Shown piece after piece: positions 43,479-53,300 of a stretch of DNA of 64,000 bases; position 1 is the stretch's first letter, and the number at the start of each line of letters is the position of its first letter. The notes under the pieces were generated by a model that was not told the DNA's origin, did not search any database, and saw only the letters and a program-made list of their open reading frames with translations. A program made the position numbers and the translations under genes. Location of the stretch: NCBI GenBank assembly GCA_900230115.1, contig LT907983.1, positions 620,001-684,000 of the forward strand, in the 5' to 3' direction. This DNA is from Spirosomataceae bacterium TFI 002. Lineage in GTDB: Bacteria > Bacteroidota > Bacteroidia > Cytophagales > Spirosomataceae.

Positions 43479-44628
43479 AAAATTGTCCCCAGAATTAAGG
43501 TTTCTATTCGAAAGCATCCAAACGGTGATTTTAGACAAGGAAACTTTTCCAGACTATAAGTCTATCGACGAAACAGAGTTGCAGAGAAAATTGAGGTTTC
43601 ACTCCATCCGTCTAATTGTAAACGACTATTTACCCAATAACTCAGAACTAACAAAGGTAAAAGGTGCCGCCAAAGCATTCTCTCAAAATCAGGCATTCCT
43701 ATCACTACAACAACAAGTAGAAACGCAAAGGCTTTTTCAGCTTTTTAACAAAGAAAACATACGCGTATTGCCATATAAAGGCAATCTCTTTTCAAGATTA
43801 ATATATAAAAACAGGCAGCTCAGAGAGTACAGTGACATTGATCTATTATTTCATCCAGATGATGCTGCAAAGGCATTAGAGATAATGTGGAACGACGGCT
43901 ATTCAACAAAGAAAGACGAAAGCATGTCCACCCCACAATCGATTAATGAAATATTCGATTCTGAAGTTGCCTATGAATTACCTCTTGTAAAAGAAGGTCT
44001 TCATATTGATTTTCACTGGGGCTTACATTACAGTTTCTTACCCTATCAAGTTGATTTTAAATCATGTTTTGATGAGCTCAGTATACACGAGGACTTTGAT
44101 CATGAAATAGCAATTCCTAGTAATGAGTTTCTTTTCCTAATGATGATAAATCACCATGGAGGTAAAGAAGCATGGTTGAGGCTAAAAAACATTGTTGACC
44201 TTGTCATGTTCATTAAAAACGTGGACTTTGATCACTTAAAGTCGATTTCATTAATTCAGGAATCAAGGCTATTAACTTCTTTTAAAAACGGCCTCTATAT
44301 CATAAAGAACTTTCTAGCATTTGAATTACCAAAACCTTTTGATCAGCTGATCAAAGGTCACCAACCCAAAAACATAGAACAAACGATTACGTTTTGGGAA
44401 AAAGCAGAGCATTGGGGGGCTGTAATTCCTCGAATAAAATTTGAAAGCATCTTAATAAAGCAGCAAGATGAGCCGTTTAAAGCTTGGACTTATTTTCGAG
44501 ATATCTACCGATCCTATTCCATCCCAAGCCCGTATGAATTTAAACGAATATGGACTTTTCCAAAACAATTTTACTTTTTGAACTTTATAAGTAAGGTTCT
44601 TACTTATCTAATAAGGAAAACTTTCTGA
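43471..44628 (+). CDS. Nucleotidyltransferase family protein (NTP_transf_5-type)
   Basis: A 385-residue protein. The core is LRVLPYKGNLFSRLIYKNRQLREYSDIDLLFHP (given here as the segments LPYKGNLFSRL and REYSDIDLLFHP), with the DID metal-binding motif of minimal nucleotidyltransferases, then EGLHIDFHWGLHY and LFLMMINHHGGKEAWLRLKN. Such proteins are frequent in PqqD/B2/kinase-containing RiPP clusters (N proteins). The acceptor is unknown: the precursor peptide or an added phosphate are candidates. It overlaps the kinase gene by 8 bp and ends 3 bp before uvrC. Confidence 0.82.
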   Translation: MLEKLSPELRFLFESIQTVILDKETFPDYKSIDETELQRKLRFHSIRLIVNDYLPNNSELTKVKGAAKAFSQNQAFLSLQQQVETQRLFQLFNKENIRVLPYKGNLFSRLIYKNRQLREYSDIDLLFHPDDAAKALEIMWNDGYSTKKDESMSTPQSINEIFDSEVAYELPLVKEGLHIDFHWGLHYSFLPYQVDFKSCFDELSIHEDFDHEIAIPSNEFLFLMMINHHGGKEAWLRLKNIVDLVMFIKNVDFDHLKSISLIQESRLLTSFKNGLYIIKNFLAFELPKPFDQLIKGHQPKNIEQTITFWEKAEHWGAVIPRIKFESILIKQQDEPFKAWTYFRDIYRSYSIPSPYEFKRIWTFPKQFYFLNFISKVLTYLIRKTF

Positions 44629-44631
44629 TAA

Positions 44632-46446
44632 ATGGCTGACATCAAATATGACTTTAAATCTAAAATCCCTCACCTTCCAAGTGAGCCGGGGATTTATAAG
44701 TATTTTGATGAAAACGATACCATCATTTATGTTGGTAAGGCCAAAAACCTAAAAAGCAGAATCAGTAGCTATTTTTATAACTACGATCGTCACGACCGAA
44801 AGACGAAGCGACTTGTAGATAAAATAGTAAAGCTAGAATATACTGTTGTACTCAATGAATGGGAAGCTCTTTTACTTGAGAACAACATGATCAAGGAGTT
44901 GCAACCCAAATACAATATCCTCCTCAAAGATGATAAAACCTATCCTTACATCTGTGTTACGAATGAGCGATTCCCTCGCCTTATAAAAACTCGCAGGATA
45001 GAAGATAAAAGAAGAGGTAAAATGTACGGCCCCTATGTAAATGTAAAAGCAATGTACGCTCTGCTGGATATGTTTACCCAGCTATATACCATTCGGACTT
45101 GTAAGTATGTACTTTCCAAACAAAATGTAGCAGCTAGGAAATTTAAAATCTGCTTGGAGTACCATATCGGAAACTGCAAAGGACCATGTGAAGATTTACA
45201 AAACGAAGAAGAATACTTAAAAGAAATAGAGCAAGTACACCATATTCTAAAAGGAAACTTAGCTCCTGCAAAAGCATATTTTCATGATAGAATGCTTGAA
45301 GCTAGTGCCGAATTGAAATTTGAAGAAGCACAGCAAAATAAAGCCAAATTGCAGTTCTTGGAGAATTACCAATCCAAAGCAACGGTAGTTAACCCAAGTA
45401 TTGCCGATGCTGATGTTTTCTGCATCCAAAGCGACAAGGATTTTGCATTTATCAATTACATGAAGATTAGCAATGGTACAATCAACCAGACACTCACTTT
45501 TGATGTAAAGAAGAAGCTAGACGAGCCAAATGATGAAATTTTAGAGAAAGTAATGTTTGATGTCCGTGTAAATCACGAAAGCCAAGCCAAAGAAATTTTC
45601 TCCAACATTGAGCTTGAAACTGATCTTAAAGCAACGATAATTGTTCCTAAAATTGGAGACAAAAAGAAGCTAATTGACATGTCCATGAGAAACATCATGT
45701 ACTACCGTCATGAAAAAGCAGAGAAAGATGCTATTGCAAAAAGTGGAGCTACCAATAAGCGAGATAGAGTTTTAATAAAACTAAAGCAAGATTTACAACT
45801 TACCACATTGCCAAGGCATATTGAGTGTTTTGACAACTCCAATATTCAAGGTACTAATCCTGTTTCTGCGATGGTATTGTTTAGAAATGGAAACCCATCG
45901 CCTAAAGAATACCGACATTACATTCCTACAACTGTTACTGGGCCAGACGATTTTGCTACAATGAAAGAAGTAGTTTTTCGAAGGTACCGAAGATTGGTAG
46001 AAGAGAAAGAAGACTTACCCGACTTGATCGTTATTGACGGCGGTAAAGGGCAACTTTCAGCTTCTGTAGAGGCATTGAAAGAAGTTGGTGTATATGGAAA
46101 AATACCGATCATTGGTATAGCCAAAAGGTTAGAAGAAATCTTCTTCCCCGAAGACACCATTCCCTTATACATCGATAAAAAATCAGAATCACTGAAACTC
46201 ATTCAGCGATGCAGAGATGAGGCACACCGATTTGGAATTACCCATCACCGCAACCGAAGAAGCAAAAACTTCCTTATAAGTAGCTTGGAAACAGCTCCAG
46301 GAATAGGAAAAACCACTGCAACCAAAGTTCTAAAGCATTTTAAGTCAATACCCAAAATCAAAGAAGCATCTGATGAAGCTATGATTGAGTTAGTGGGTAA
46401 AGACAAAACTCGTAGAATAAGAGAGTTTTTAGCTGGAGAAAGTTAA
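44632..46446 (+). CDS. uvrC: UvrABC system protein C (excinuclease subunit)
   Basis: A 604-residue nuclease of nucleotide excision repair, making both incisions. The GIY-YIG domain (residues 10-100) has GIYKYF (20-25) and IYVGKAKNLKSRISSYF. UVR-like region near 200-240; RNase H-like endonuclease domain near 395-550 with IECFDNSNIQGTNPVSAMV and LIVIDGGKGQLSAS; and a helix-hairpin-helix C-terminus (ETAPGIGKTTATKVL). Its ATG is 3 bp after the nucleotidyltransferase stop, so it may be transcribed with the RiPP-like genes, which is odd for a repair gene. Confidence 0.97.
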   Translation: MADIKYDFKSKIPHLPSEPGIYKYFDENDTIIYVGKAKNLKSRISSYFYNYDRHDRKTKRLVDKIVKLEYTVVLNEWEALLLENNMIKELQPKYNILLKDDKTYPYICVTNERFPRLIKTRRIEDKRRGKMYGPYVNVKAMYALLDMFTQLYTIRTCKYVLSKQNVAARKFKICLEYHIGNCKGPCEDLQNEEEYLKEIEQVHHILKGNLAPAKAYFHDRMLEASAELKFEEAQQNKAKLQFLENYQSKATVVNPSIADADVFCIQSDKDFAFINYMKISNGTINQTLTFDVKKKLDEPNDEILEKVMFDVRVNHESQAKEIFSNIELETDLKATIIVPKIGDKKKLIDMSMRNIMYYRHEKAEKDAIAKSGATNKRDRVLIKLKQDLQLTTLPRHIECFDNSNIQGTNPVSAMVLFRNGNPSPKEYRHYIPTTVTGPDDFATMKEVVFRRYRRLVEEKEDLPDLIVIDGGKGQLSASVEALKEVGVYGKIPIIGIAKRLEEIFFPEDTIPLYIDKKSESLKLIQRCRDEAHRFGITHHRNRRSKNFLISSLETAPGIGKTTATKVLKHFKSIPKIKEASDEAMIELVGKDKTRRIREFLAGES

Positions 46447-47129
46447 TCTTGTACTATAGACAAATCTTTGATTTCGATCTTACGAAACGAAAGCACATCT
46501 CCATGACCTAGGAAACCAATATGTCCATTGTTTCTATCTAAGCCTGGGTGTTCCTTGCCATCAAGTGTTCCATTAGCACTAGCTTCTTTGAAGTCGCCAT
46601 CTAGTATGGTTTCGCCATTTAAAATCACTTTCACTTTTTGTCCTTGAACAATCACTTCTTCTTGGTTCCATTCTCCTACAGGCTTCTGGAATCCTCTTTT
46701 TGCTGGAATTACACCATAAACCGAACCGTGGTATTGATATTCGTGAAGGTCTTTGTATTTGTCAGCATCGTTATCCAAAATCTGTAATTCCTTTCCTACA
46801 TAAGCCGCATCTCCTTCTAAAGGAGCATGAATTCCCAAACCATTATTCGCACCTGGAGTAAGTTGAAATTCAAATTTAAGGTGAAAGTCACTGTATTCTT
46901 TCTCTGTGAACAGGTTCCCAACTCCTTCCGTAGCACTTGTATCAATCGTAATTGTTCCGTCTTTAACAATATAGGATTGCTTGTTCCCAACCCATCCATC
47001 TAGATTTTCACCGTTAAAAAGAACAGTAAACTCTGGTTCTTCAGCGGTTGTGGTTTCTTCAGTATTGGTACTACAAGAGAATAGAAATGCACTACAAAGT
47101 GCTACATAAACAGTTTGACGGATATTCAT
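46443..47129 (-). CDS. DUF1080 (3-keto-disaccharide hydrolase-type) lipoprotein
   Basis: A 228-residue protein with a lipoprotein signal peptide and lipobox (LFSCS). The concanavalin-like DUF1080 domain is clear: FTVLFNGENLDGWVGNK, FHLKFEFQLTPGANNGLGIH, KELQILDND, YHGSVYGVIPAKRG and GHIGFLGHGDVLSFRKIEI. Members act as beta-sandwich binders or as 3-keto-glycoside hydrolases. It is a predicted periplasmic or outer-membrane lipoprotein. Its 3' end overlaps the uvrC stop by 4 bp. Confidence 0.88.
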   Translation of the reverse strand: MNIRQTVYVALCSAFLFSCSTNTEETTTAEEPEFTVLFNGENLDGWVGNKQSYIVKDGTITIDTSATEGVGNLFTEKEYSDFHLKFEFQLTPGANNGLGIHAPLEGDAAYVGKELQILDNDADKYKDLHEYQYHGSVYGVIPAKRGFQKPVGEWNQEEVIVQGQKVKVILNGETILDGDFKEASANGTLDGKEHPGLDRNNGHIGFLGHGDVLSFRKIEIKDLSIVQD

Positions 47130-47158
47130 TTTGAATGGTTGTTTTAAGTTTTACTTTC

Positions 47159-47166
47159 CAAATATA
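47159..47166 (-). promoter_or_regulatory. -7 box for the DUF1080 lipoprotein gene
   Basis: On the minus strand TATATTTG fits TAnnTTTG, about 29 nt before the ATG. No clear -33 element. It lies 42 bp from the divergent box at 47209-47216. Confidence 0.4.
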
Positions 47167-47208
47167 ATCATTGCTTCAAACTAATGCCCATAATCTAGCT
47201 AAAAGGCA

Positions 47209-47216
47209 TAATTTTG
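47209..47216 (+). promoter_or_regulatory. -7 box for the DUF4254/GT9 operon, near-leaderless
   Basis: TAATTTTG fits TAnnTTTG and ends 4 nt before the ATG at 47221. Transcription would begin about at the start codon, so the transcript is likely leaderless or nearly so. Confidence 0.45.
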
Positions 47217-47220
47217 CATC

Positions 47221-47835
47221 ATGATAGACTTAAATGCTGCCAAAGCTAATTCAATTTTCAAGCTTTCTATTGAACAATACCATATTCATAATGATGTAGA
47301 TCAGGAGTTTTCGAACCCTTTTGTCGTTACAGAGTTGGAAAGCTTACTATATCGTAAAAACTGGATTGATACGGTGCAGTGGCATTTAGAAGATATTATT
47401 CGAAGTCCTGAAATTGCTCCAGCTGAACTTGTAGCTGTAAAACGAAGAATCGATGCATCTAACCAAGACCGAACTGATATGGTGGAACTTATTGATGCAA
47501 ACTTATTTGACTTATTAAGAAATGTCAAAAAGGAACCCAATGCTAGGATGAATTCTGAAACTCCAGCGTGGCTATTAGATAGAATGAGCATTTTACAATT
47601 AAAAATCTATCACTTCAAAGAACAATTATATAGACCGGATGCAAGCGACGAACACTTGGATTCAGTTGCAGGAAAACTAAAAGTTCTGCAAGAACAAGAA
47701 GCTGACCTTGCACAATGTTTCAATGAATTATTTGACGATCTCAAGTCGGGTAAAAAGTACATGAAGCGTTACCAACAAATGAAAATGTACAATGACCCTT
47801 CTCTGAATCCAGTACTTTACGGCGAGAAAAAATGA
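47221..47835 (+). CDS. DUF4254 family protein
   Basis: A 204-residue helical cytoplasmic protein. Segments RIDASNQDRTDMVELIDANL, RMNSETPAWLLDRMSILQLKIYHF and LKSGKKYMKRYQQMKMYNDPSLNPVLY are characteristic of DUF4254. The family is often encoded directly beside glycosyltransferases in Bacteroidota. The next gene overlaps it by 4 bp (ATGA), confirming an operon with a GT9 transferase. Its role, perhaps in surface polysaccharide or LPS assembly, is inferred. Confidence 0.85.
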   Translation: MIDLNAAKANSIFKLSIEQYHIHNDVDQEFSNPFVVTELESLLYRKNWIDTVQWHLEDIIRSPEIAPAELVAVKRRIDASNQDRTDMVELIDANLFDLLRNVKKEPNARMNSETPAWLLDRMSILQLKIYHFKEQLYRPDASDEHLDSVAGKLKVLQEQEADLAQCFNELFDDLKSGKKYMKRYQQMKMYNDPSLNPVLYGEKK

Positions 47836-48851
47836 AAACCTTTATAGTGATGCGTTTTTCGGCAATGGGTGATGTGATTTTGATGTTACCCGTCCTTGCT
47901 GATGCGTCTAGCCGCTATCCTCAACATAGATTCATAGTTGTTACAAGACCAAAGTTTACCACCTTTTTCGCTGGCTATCCTAATATTGAATGCTTCCCCG
48001 TTGATCTTTTAAATGAGTACAAAGGAATTGGAGGCTTGTGGAAGCTAACACGGACTTTGAAAAAAAAATACAGCCCTTCAGCTATTTTGGATTTGCATCA
48101 ACACTTAAGAACTGGAATTTTAAAGCTTTTCTTGAAGCCAATTCCGTCCTTTACGCTTGATAAAGGTCGAGCAGCTAAAAAAGCTTTAACGAGGAAAGAT
48201 AATAAGGCGTTATTAAGGCTTCCTCACGTCACATTAAGATATGCCGATGTTTTTTTGAAAGCGGGTTTACCTTTGGATTTAGAAAACAATACGACACAAA
48301 ATTTTTTCAAAGATCTTGACCCTATTCCTCTAAAGAAAACAAAGCAAAGGATTGGAATAGCTCCTTTTGCAACTCACAAAGGCAAGATTTTACCATTTGA
48401 AAAAATAGAGGCCTTAGTACAAGAACTTAGTTCTTTACAGCATTTCGAAATATTGCTATTTGGTGGCGGCAAAAAAGAAGAAGACTTACTCCAACAATTA
48501 GCTCAAAACAAAGAAAACGTTATTTCTACCGCAGGAAACTATACATTAAATCAAGAACTTAGTTTGATTTCATCTTTGAACGTTATGATTTGCATGGATA
48601 GCAGTAATATGCACATGGCAGCTATGGCTGGTGTCCCTACTGTATCCATTTGGGGAGCAACACATTCATATGCTGGTTTTGGACCTTACAATCAAAGTGA
48701 AGACTCATTCATTCAAATACCTACAAGTGAACTTACTTGCCGACCATGTTCGGTATATGGTAATACTCTTTGTCACCGAGGAGATTATGCTTGTTTAGAA
48801 CGCATCACTGTTCGTATGATCAGCGAGAAGGTTGAGCGAATCTTAGCTTAA
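47832..48851 (+). CDS. GT9 family glycosyltransferase (heptosyltransferase-like)
   Basis: A 339-residue cytosolic GT-B enzyme. Evidence: VMRFSAMGDVILMLPVLAD at the N-terminus, LDLHQHLRTGILKL, IGIAPFATHKGKILPFEKIEALV, STAGNYTLNQELSLI, the catalytic-loop MICMDSSNMHMAAMAGVPTV SIWGATH, and a terminal Cys-rich CRPCSVYGNTLCHRGDYACL. These patterns match ADP-heptose:LPS heptosyltransferases. It probably adds a sugar to the LPS core. Overlap with the convergent aldo/keto reductase gene is 4 bp. Confidence 0.9.
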   Translation: MKTFIVMRFSAMGDVILMLPVLADASSRYPQHRFIVVTRPKFTTFFAGYPNIECFPVDLLNEYKGIGGLWKLTRTLKKKYSPSAILDLHQHLRTGILKLFLKPIPSFTLDKGRAAKKALTRKDNKALLRLPHVTLRYADVFLKAGLPLDLENNTTQNFFKDLDPIPLKKTKQRIGIAPFATHKGKILPFEKIEALVQELSSLQHFEILLFGGGKKEEDLLQQLAQNKENVISTAGNYTLNQELSLISSLNVMICMDSSNMHMAAMAGVPTVSIWGATHSYAGFGPYNQSEDSFIQIPTSELTCRPCSVYGNTLCHRGDYACLERITVRMISEKVERILA

Positions 48852-49798
48852 TCCCAGAGCTCTTCTACTACATAATCGGAACCCTCTAAACACCAAAAAT
48901 CCCCTTTCACATATCGATACTTCTTATCAATAGCTGAAATACGGTTCATTTGATCATCACTTAATTCTATATCCGCAGCTGCGAGATTCTCTATGAGGCG
49001 ATGCTCTTTTACAGTTTTAGGAATAACCGTCGTATTTCGATTCACCGCCCATGCTAACATTACTTGAGCTGTAGTACAACCTTTCTCCTCCGCAATTTCT
49101 TTCAAAACTGAGTTCTCAAAAAGTACAGGCTCTGTATCCAATTTACGATTAGCTGGTCGATCGGCAGAGCCAAGCGGACAATATGCAGTGAGGTTAATGC
49201 CTTTGCTATCACAATATGCTTTCAATTCTTTTTGTTGCATAAAAGGATGCGACTCCACTTGATTTACCGCAGGATGAACCCCCGTTTCAGCCACTAGAGA
49301 TTCTAGTTTTTTAATACTAAAATTTGAAACACCTACATTTCTTGCTTTACCCTTTTCCTTTTCGGCGAGCATTGCTTTCCAAGTCACACTTAAAGGCAAG
49401 TTTTTTAAACTGATCATATCACTTCCATCCCTTGGCATTTGAGTCTCGGCATTAAAAGCTACCGGCCAGTGGATCAAATACAAATCAAGGTAATCTAATT
49501 GCAAGTCTTTTAACGTTTTGTCAAGCGACTGACCTACCATGGAAGGCTCGTGCCTATTATTCCACAGCTTAGAAGTCACCCATAATTCTTCTCTCTTCAC
49601 TTCACCGGCTGCAAAAGCATCAGCAAATGCCTGGCCAATCTCATCCTCGTTTCCATATGCACTAGCACAGTCAAAATGCCTATATCCAACATTTATTGCT
49701 TGTCTAATTGCAGTGTAAACTTCTCCCTTGGCTGATTTCCAAGTTCCAAGTCCAAGAATAGGCATTTTCGATCCGTCTGCTAATGTGAAGTGCTTCAT
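48848..49798 (-). CDS. Aldo/keto reductase
   Basis: A 316-residue NADPH-dependent reductase with the intact AKR tetrad D43, Y48, K77 and H110 (RHFDCASAYGNEDEIG, VTSKLWNN, LDLYLIHWPVAF) and the cofactor-binding C-terminal segment NTTVIPKTVKEHRLIENL. It reduces aldehydes or ketones; the specific substrate is unknown. The 4-bp overlap with the GT9 gene is tail to tail. There is no operon partner. Confidence 0.94.
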   Translation of the reverse strand: MKHFTLADGSKMPILGLGTWKSAKGEVYTAIRQAINVGYRHFDCASAYGNEDEIGQAFADAFAAGEVKREELWVTSKLWNNRHEPSMVGQSLDKTLKDLQLDYLDLYLIHWPVAFNAETQMPRDGSDMISLKNLPLSVTWKAMLAEKEKGKARNVGVSNFSIKKLESLVAETGVHPAVNQVESHPFMQQKELKAYCDSKGINLTAYCPLGSADRPANRKLDTEPVLFENSVLKEIAEEKGCTTAQVMLAWAVNRNTTVIPKTVKEHRLIENLAAADIELSDDQMNRISAIDKKYRYVKGDFWCLEGSDYVVEELWD

Positions 49799-50369
49799 AT
49801 AGTTATTTGTGATTTAAAATTGAAAATAGTAATAAAATCCCACCTACTTCCTTTCATGTCTTTATATTGGCAGAAAATGGTAGAATAATATAATTGATCT
49901 ACATTCTTCGATGAAGAAGTATATTGGTTTAAGGTAGTAACCAAAACTTAACCTTAAAACCATCAACTAAGTCAACGTACTTCGAGAAACATGAAATATT
50001 CAAAGGTGTTACTTTTAAGTATTTCACCAGTAGACAAACCAGCAATCTGCCTTTATTAATAAAAAATATTAAAATATTTTTAGTCGGAAATTTCGATTTC
50101 CAACTACCCAATTTTTTAGTTTAAACTTTACTTTTTTGATTAAGTGGCTACACGCAGGCACACAATGATACTTTGACGTTTTTTTCTGATCATTTTCGAT
50201 CTAAACTTTTGTATATATCTACATTCTACTAATAAAATATTTTAGGATTAAAAGCATTTATTTTAGAATTATTTTAATCAAATATTGCCTAAAAGTAGCA
50301 CCATCTTCTAAACATACTTTTGTATGTTTGGACTCTAATATTTATTTAATTCAACCTTAATTTTATGAT
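49799..50369. other. Intergenic region upstream of SusC with hairpins
   Basis: 571 bp between the aldo/keto reductase start and SusC. It contains inverted repeats AAAAATATT-AA-AATATTTTT (50062-50081) and GGAAAT-TTCG-ATTTCC (50086-50101), which could form a paired structure or an operator, and the SusC -7 box at 50323-50330. No ORF with coding character and no tRNA is seen. Confidence 0.6.
50323..50330 (+). promoter_or_regulatory. -7 box upstream of susC
   Basis: TATGTTTG fits TAnnTTTG, 39 nt before the SusC ATG. The -33 region is not obvious, which is compatible with activator-dependent control of a SusC/SusD operon. Confidence 0.5.
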
Positions 50370-53300
50370 ATGAAAGTTTTACCAAAAACAATTTATCAAT
50401 CATTTAGCACCCTCCTGTGCTTTCTGTGCCTGTTTTATACAGCTCAAGCACAAACAAAAATCACAGGAAAGGTGACCGACGAAGAATCTTTAGGACTCCC
50501 TGGAGTTACTATCGTAGTAAAAGGAACGACCATCGGAACTACTACTGACATGGAAGGCCTTTTTAGTTTACAAGTTCCAAGTAAGGATCAAACTTTAGTA
50601 GTGTCGTATATAGGTTATACCACACAAGAATTGGCTATTGGAAACAAAACCAATTTTAACATTTCTATGAGTGTTGATGCCGCCAACTTAGATGAAATTG
50701 TAGTAATTGGTTACGGTACGGTCAAGAAGAAAGATTTGACCGGAGCAGTTTCACAAATCGACGCAAAAAGACTGGAAAGTGAGGCAACTTCAAACATATC
50801 TGATATGTTAAGAGGTAGCGTTCCTGGATTGGCTGTTGGTTTCAATAACGGACCAAAAGGTATCTCAAGTGCTGGCGATTTTCAGGTAAGAGGGCAAACT
50901 ACTGTTAGAACAGATGCTGCTGAAAACAGAGCTGCAAATGCTCCTTTAATTGTATTAGACGGTATGATTTACTCAGGCGACTTGGCTGACATTAACCCAA
51001 CTGATATTTCTACTTTCGACATATTAAAAGATGCTTCTTCTGCAGCGATTTATGGTTCTCGTGCTTCCAATGGAGTAATCCTTATTACAACCAAAAGAGG
51101 AAAAACTGGAAAACCTACGATTAATGTTTCATCAAGTATTGGAACAACGGCACTTTCAGGTCAAGAAATTGACGTTTTAGGACCACAACAATTTATTGAT
51201 TGGAGAATTGCAGGTTTTGAAAGTGCACAACGTAAGCAACTTACAAGTCCAGGATATTATAATAATCCTGCTTCTCTACCATCAGGTGTGAATGTGGACG
51301 CTTGGAAAGCTTATGATGGCTCAACAGAAAACCCAGATAATGTTTCTGTTTGGTTAAATAGATTGGGAATGTCTGACAGAGAAATTAATAATTACAAAGA
51401 AGGTAATACTGAAAATTGGGCAGACAGAATCTACCAAACTGGTATTAGAAACGATCATAACTTAAGTATCTCTGGTAGTACGGACAAAACTAGCTACTAC
51501 TGGTCTTTAGGCTATGTAAATAATGAAAGCCACGTTTATAACGATAGCTACAATGCGATCAGAACTCGTTTAAACTTTGAGGCGACAGTTACGGACTTCT
51601 TGAAAGTTGGTACTAATATGCAATTTGCTGCTAAGGATGAATCTCCTTATGCTTCTAGTCAAAACCTTAATAACAATACTCCTTTCGGGTCTTTTTATGA
51701 GGATGACGGCGTAACAATTGCAGCAGCACCTACTGACAATATTTCGAATTCAAGGCATCCATATTTGAACCTAACTTACAATGTTCGCGAGGTGAAAAAC
51801 AATGCTATCAATGCAAAAATATATGGTATTGTAACTTTCCCATTAGGAATTACATTGACTTCAGAATACATTCCAAGTATCAACTGGAATAGAAGTTTTA
51901 GTCATAGAAGCTCTGCTGATCCTTTCAGTTTAGATAATGGATATGTTAACCGTATCAACTATAATTCTTACGGATGGCAAATGAACAATATAGTAAAATG
52001 GAATAAGGAATTGGGCCTTCACAGGTTTGATGTTACCTTATTGCAAAATGCTGAAAAGTTCCAAGATTGGAGAACTGAAGTTGCAAGAAGTCAATTCCAG
52101 CCAAGTGATGTGTTAGGATATCATGACATTGGGTCTGCTACCAATGATGTAAACATTAACAGTAGTGACAATTATGAAACTGGAACAGCTTTAATGGCAA
52201 GATTGAATTATGTATTCAATGACCGTTACCTTTTGACAGGTGCTTTTAGAAGAGACGGTTATTCTGCTTTTGGTCAGAAAAACCCAACTGCTGATTTTGG
52301 TTCTGTTGCTGCGGCATGGACACTTTCTGAAGAGGAATTCTTTAAAAGTAAGTTGATTGATTTACTTAAACTTAGATTTTCTGTTGGAACGAATGGTAAC
52401 AGAAGTATCGGTAGATATTCTGCCCTTTCTAACTTAAACACAGGCAGATACGTACAGATTATAAATGGTTCTCCTCAATATGTATCTCAGCTATACTCTA
52501 CAAGATTAGCAAATGCTGACCTTCAATGGGAAAAAACAACTGCATATAACTTAGGATTAGACTACTCATTGAAAAATGGTAGAATTAACGGTAGTTTGGA
52601 AGTTTACTACATGAAAACCAAAGATTTGTTAATTGCAAGAAGTTTACCAGATGTAACTGGTTATAACTCTGTAACCTCAAACCTTGGTCAAGTAGATAAC
52701 CGTGGTTTTGAAATAAATGTAAACACTGTAAACATTCAAAAGAACAGCTTCAGCTGGAGATCTGGTTTCGCTTTATCATTTAACAGAAACAAAGTGGTTC
52801 ACCTTTATGGAGACATGGAAGACGTTCTTGACGGATCAGGAAACGTTATCGGTCAAAAAGAGTCTGATGATGTTACAAACCAATGGTTCATTGGTCATGC
52901 TTTAGACGAAATCTGGGACTACGAAGTACTTGGAATTTGGCAAACAGATGAGGCAGAAGTAGCAAAAACTTACTCAAGATCTCCTGGAGATTATAAAATC
53001 GATGATAAAAATGGTGATGGTGTTTACACCAACGAAGACAAAGTTTTTCAAGGTTATTCTATACCGCAATACAGACTTAACTTAAGAAATGACTTTAAGT
53101 ACAAGAACTTTGATTTGTCTATCAAAATGTACTCTTACTTAGGCTATAAGTCTTCAAACAATCACCTTAAAAATGACGACGTATTTTATGACAGAGCGTC
53201 TGGCTTTGATGTACCTTACTGGACAGCTGAAAACCCAAATAACAAGTGGGCAAGAGTAGAAAGCTACTCATCAGGTTTCAATGTATATGAAAACAACTCT

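Noticed and set aside
49929-50111. 60-codon minus-strand ORF in the SusC upstream region
   Set aside because: It has no signal or motif, covers the inverted repeats, and its codons do not resemble the neighbours.
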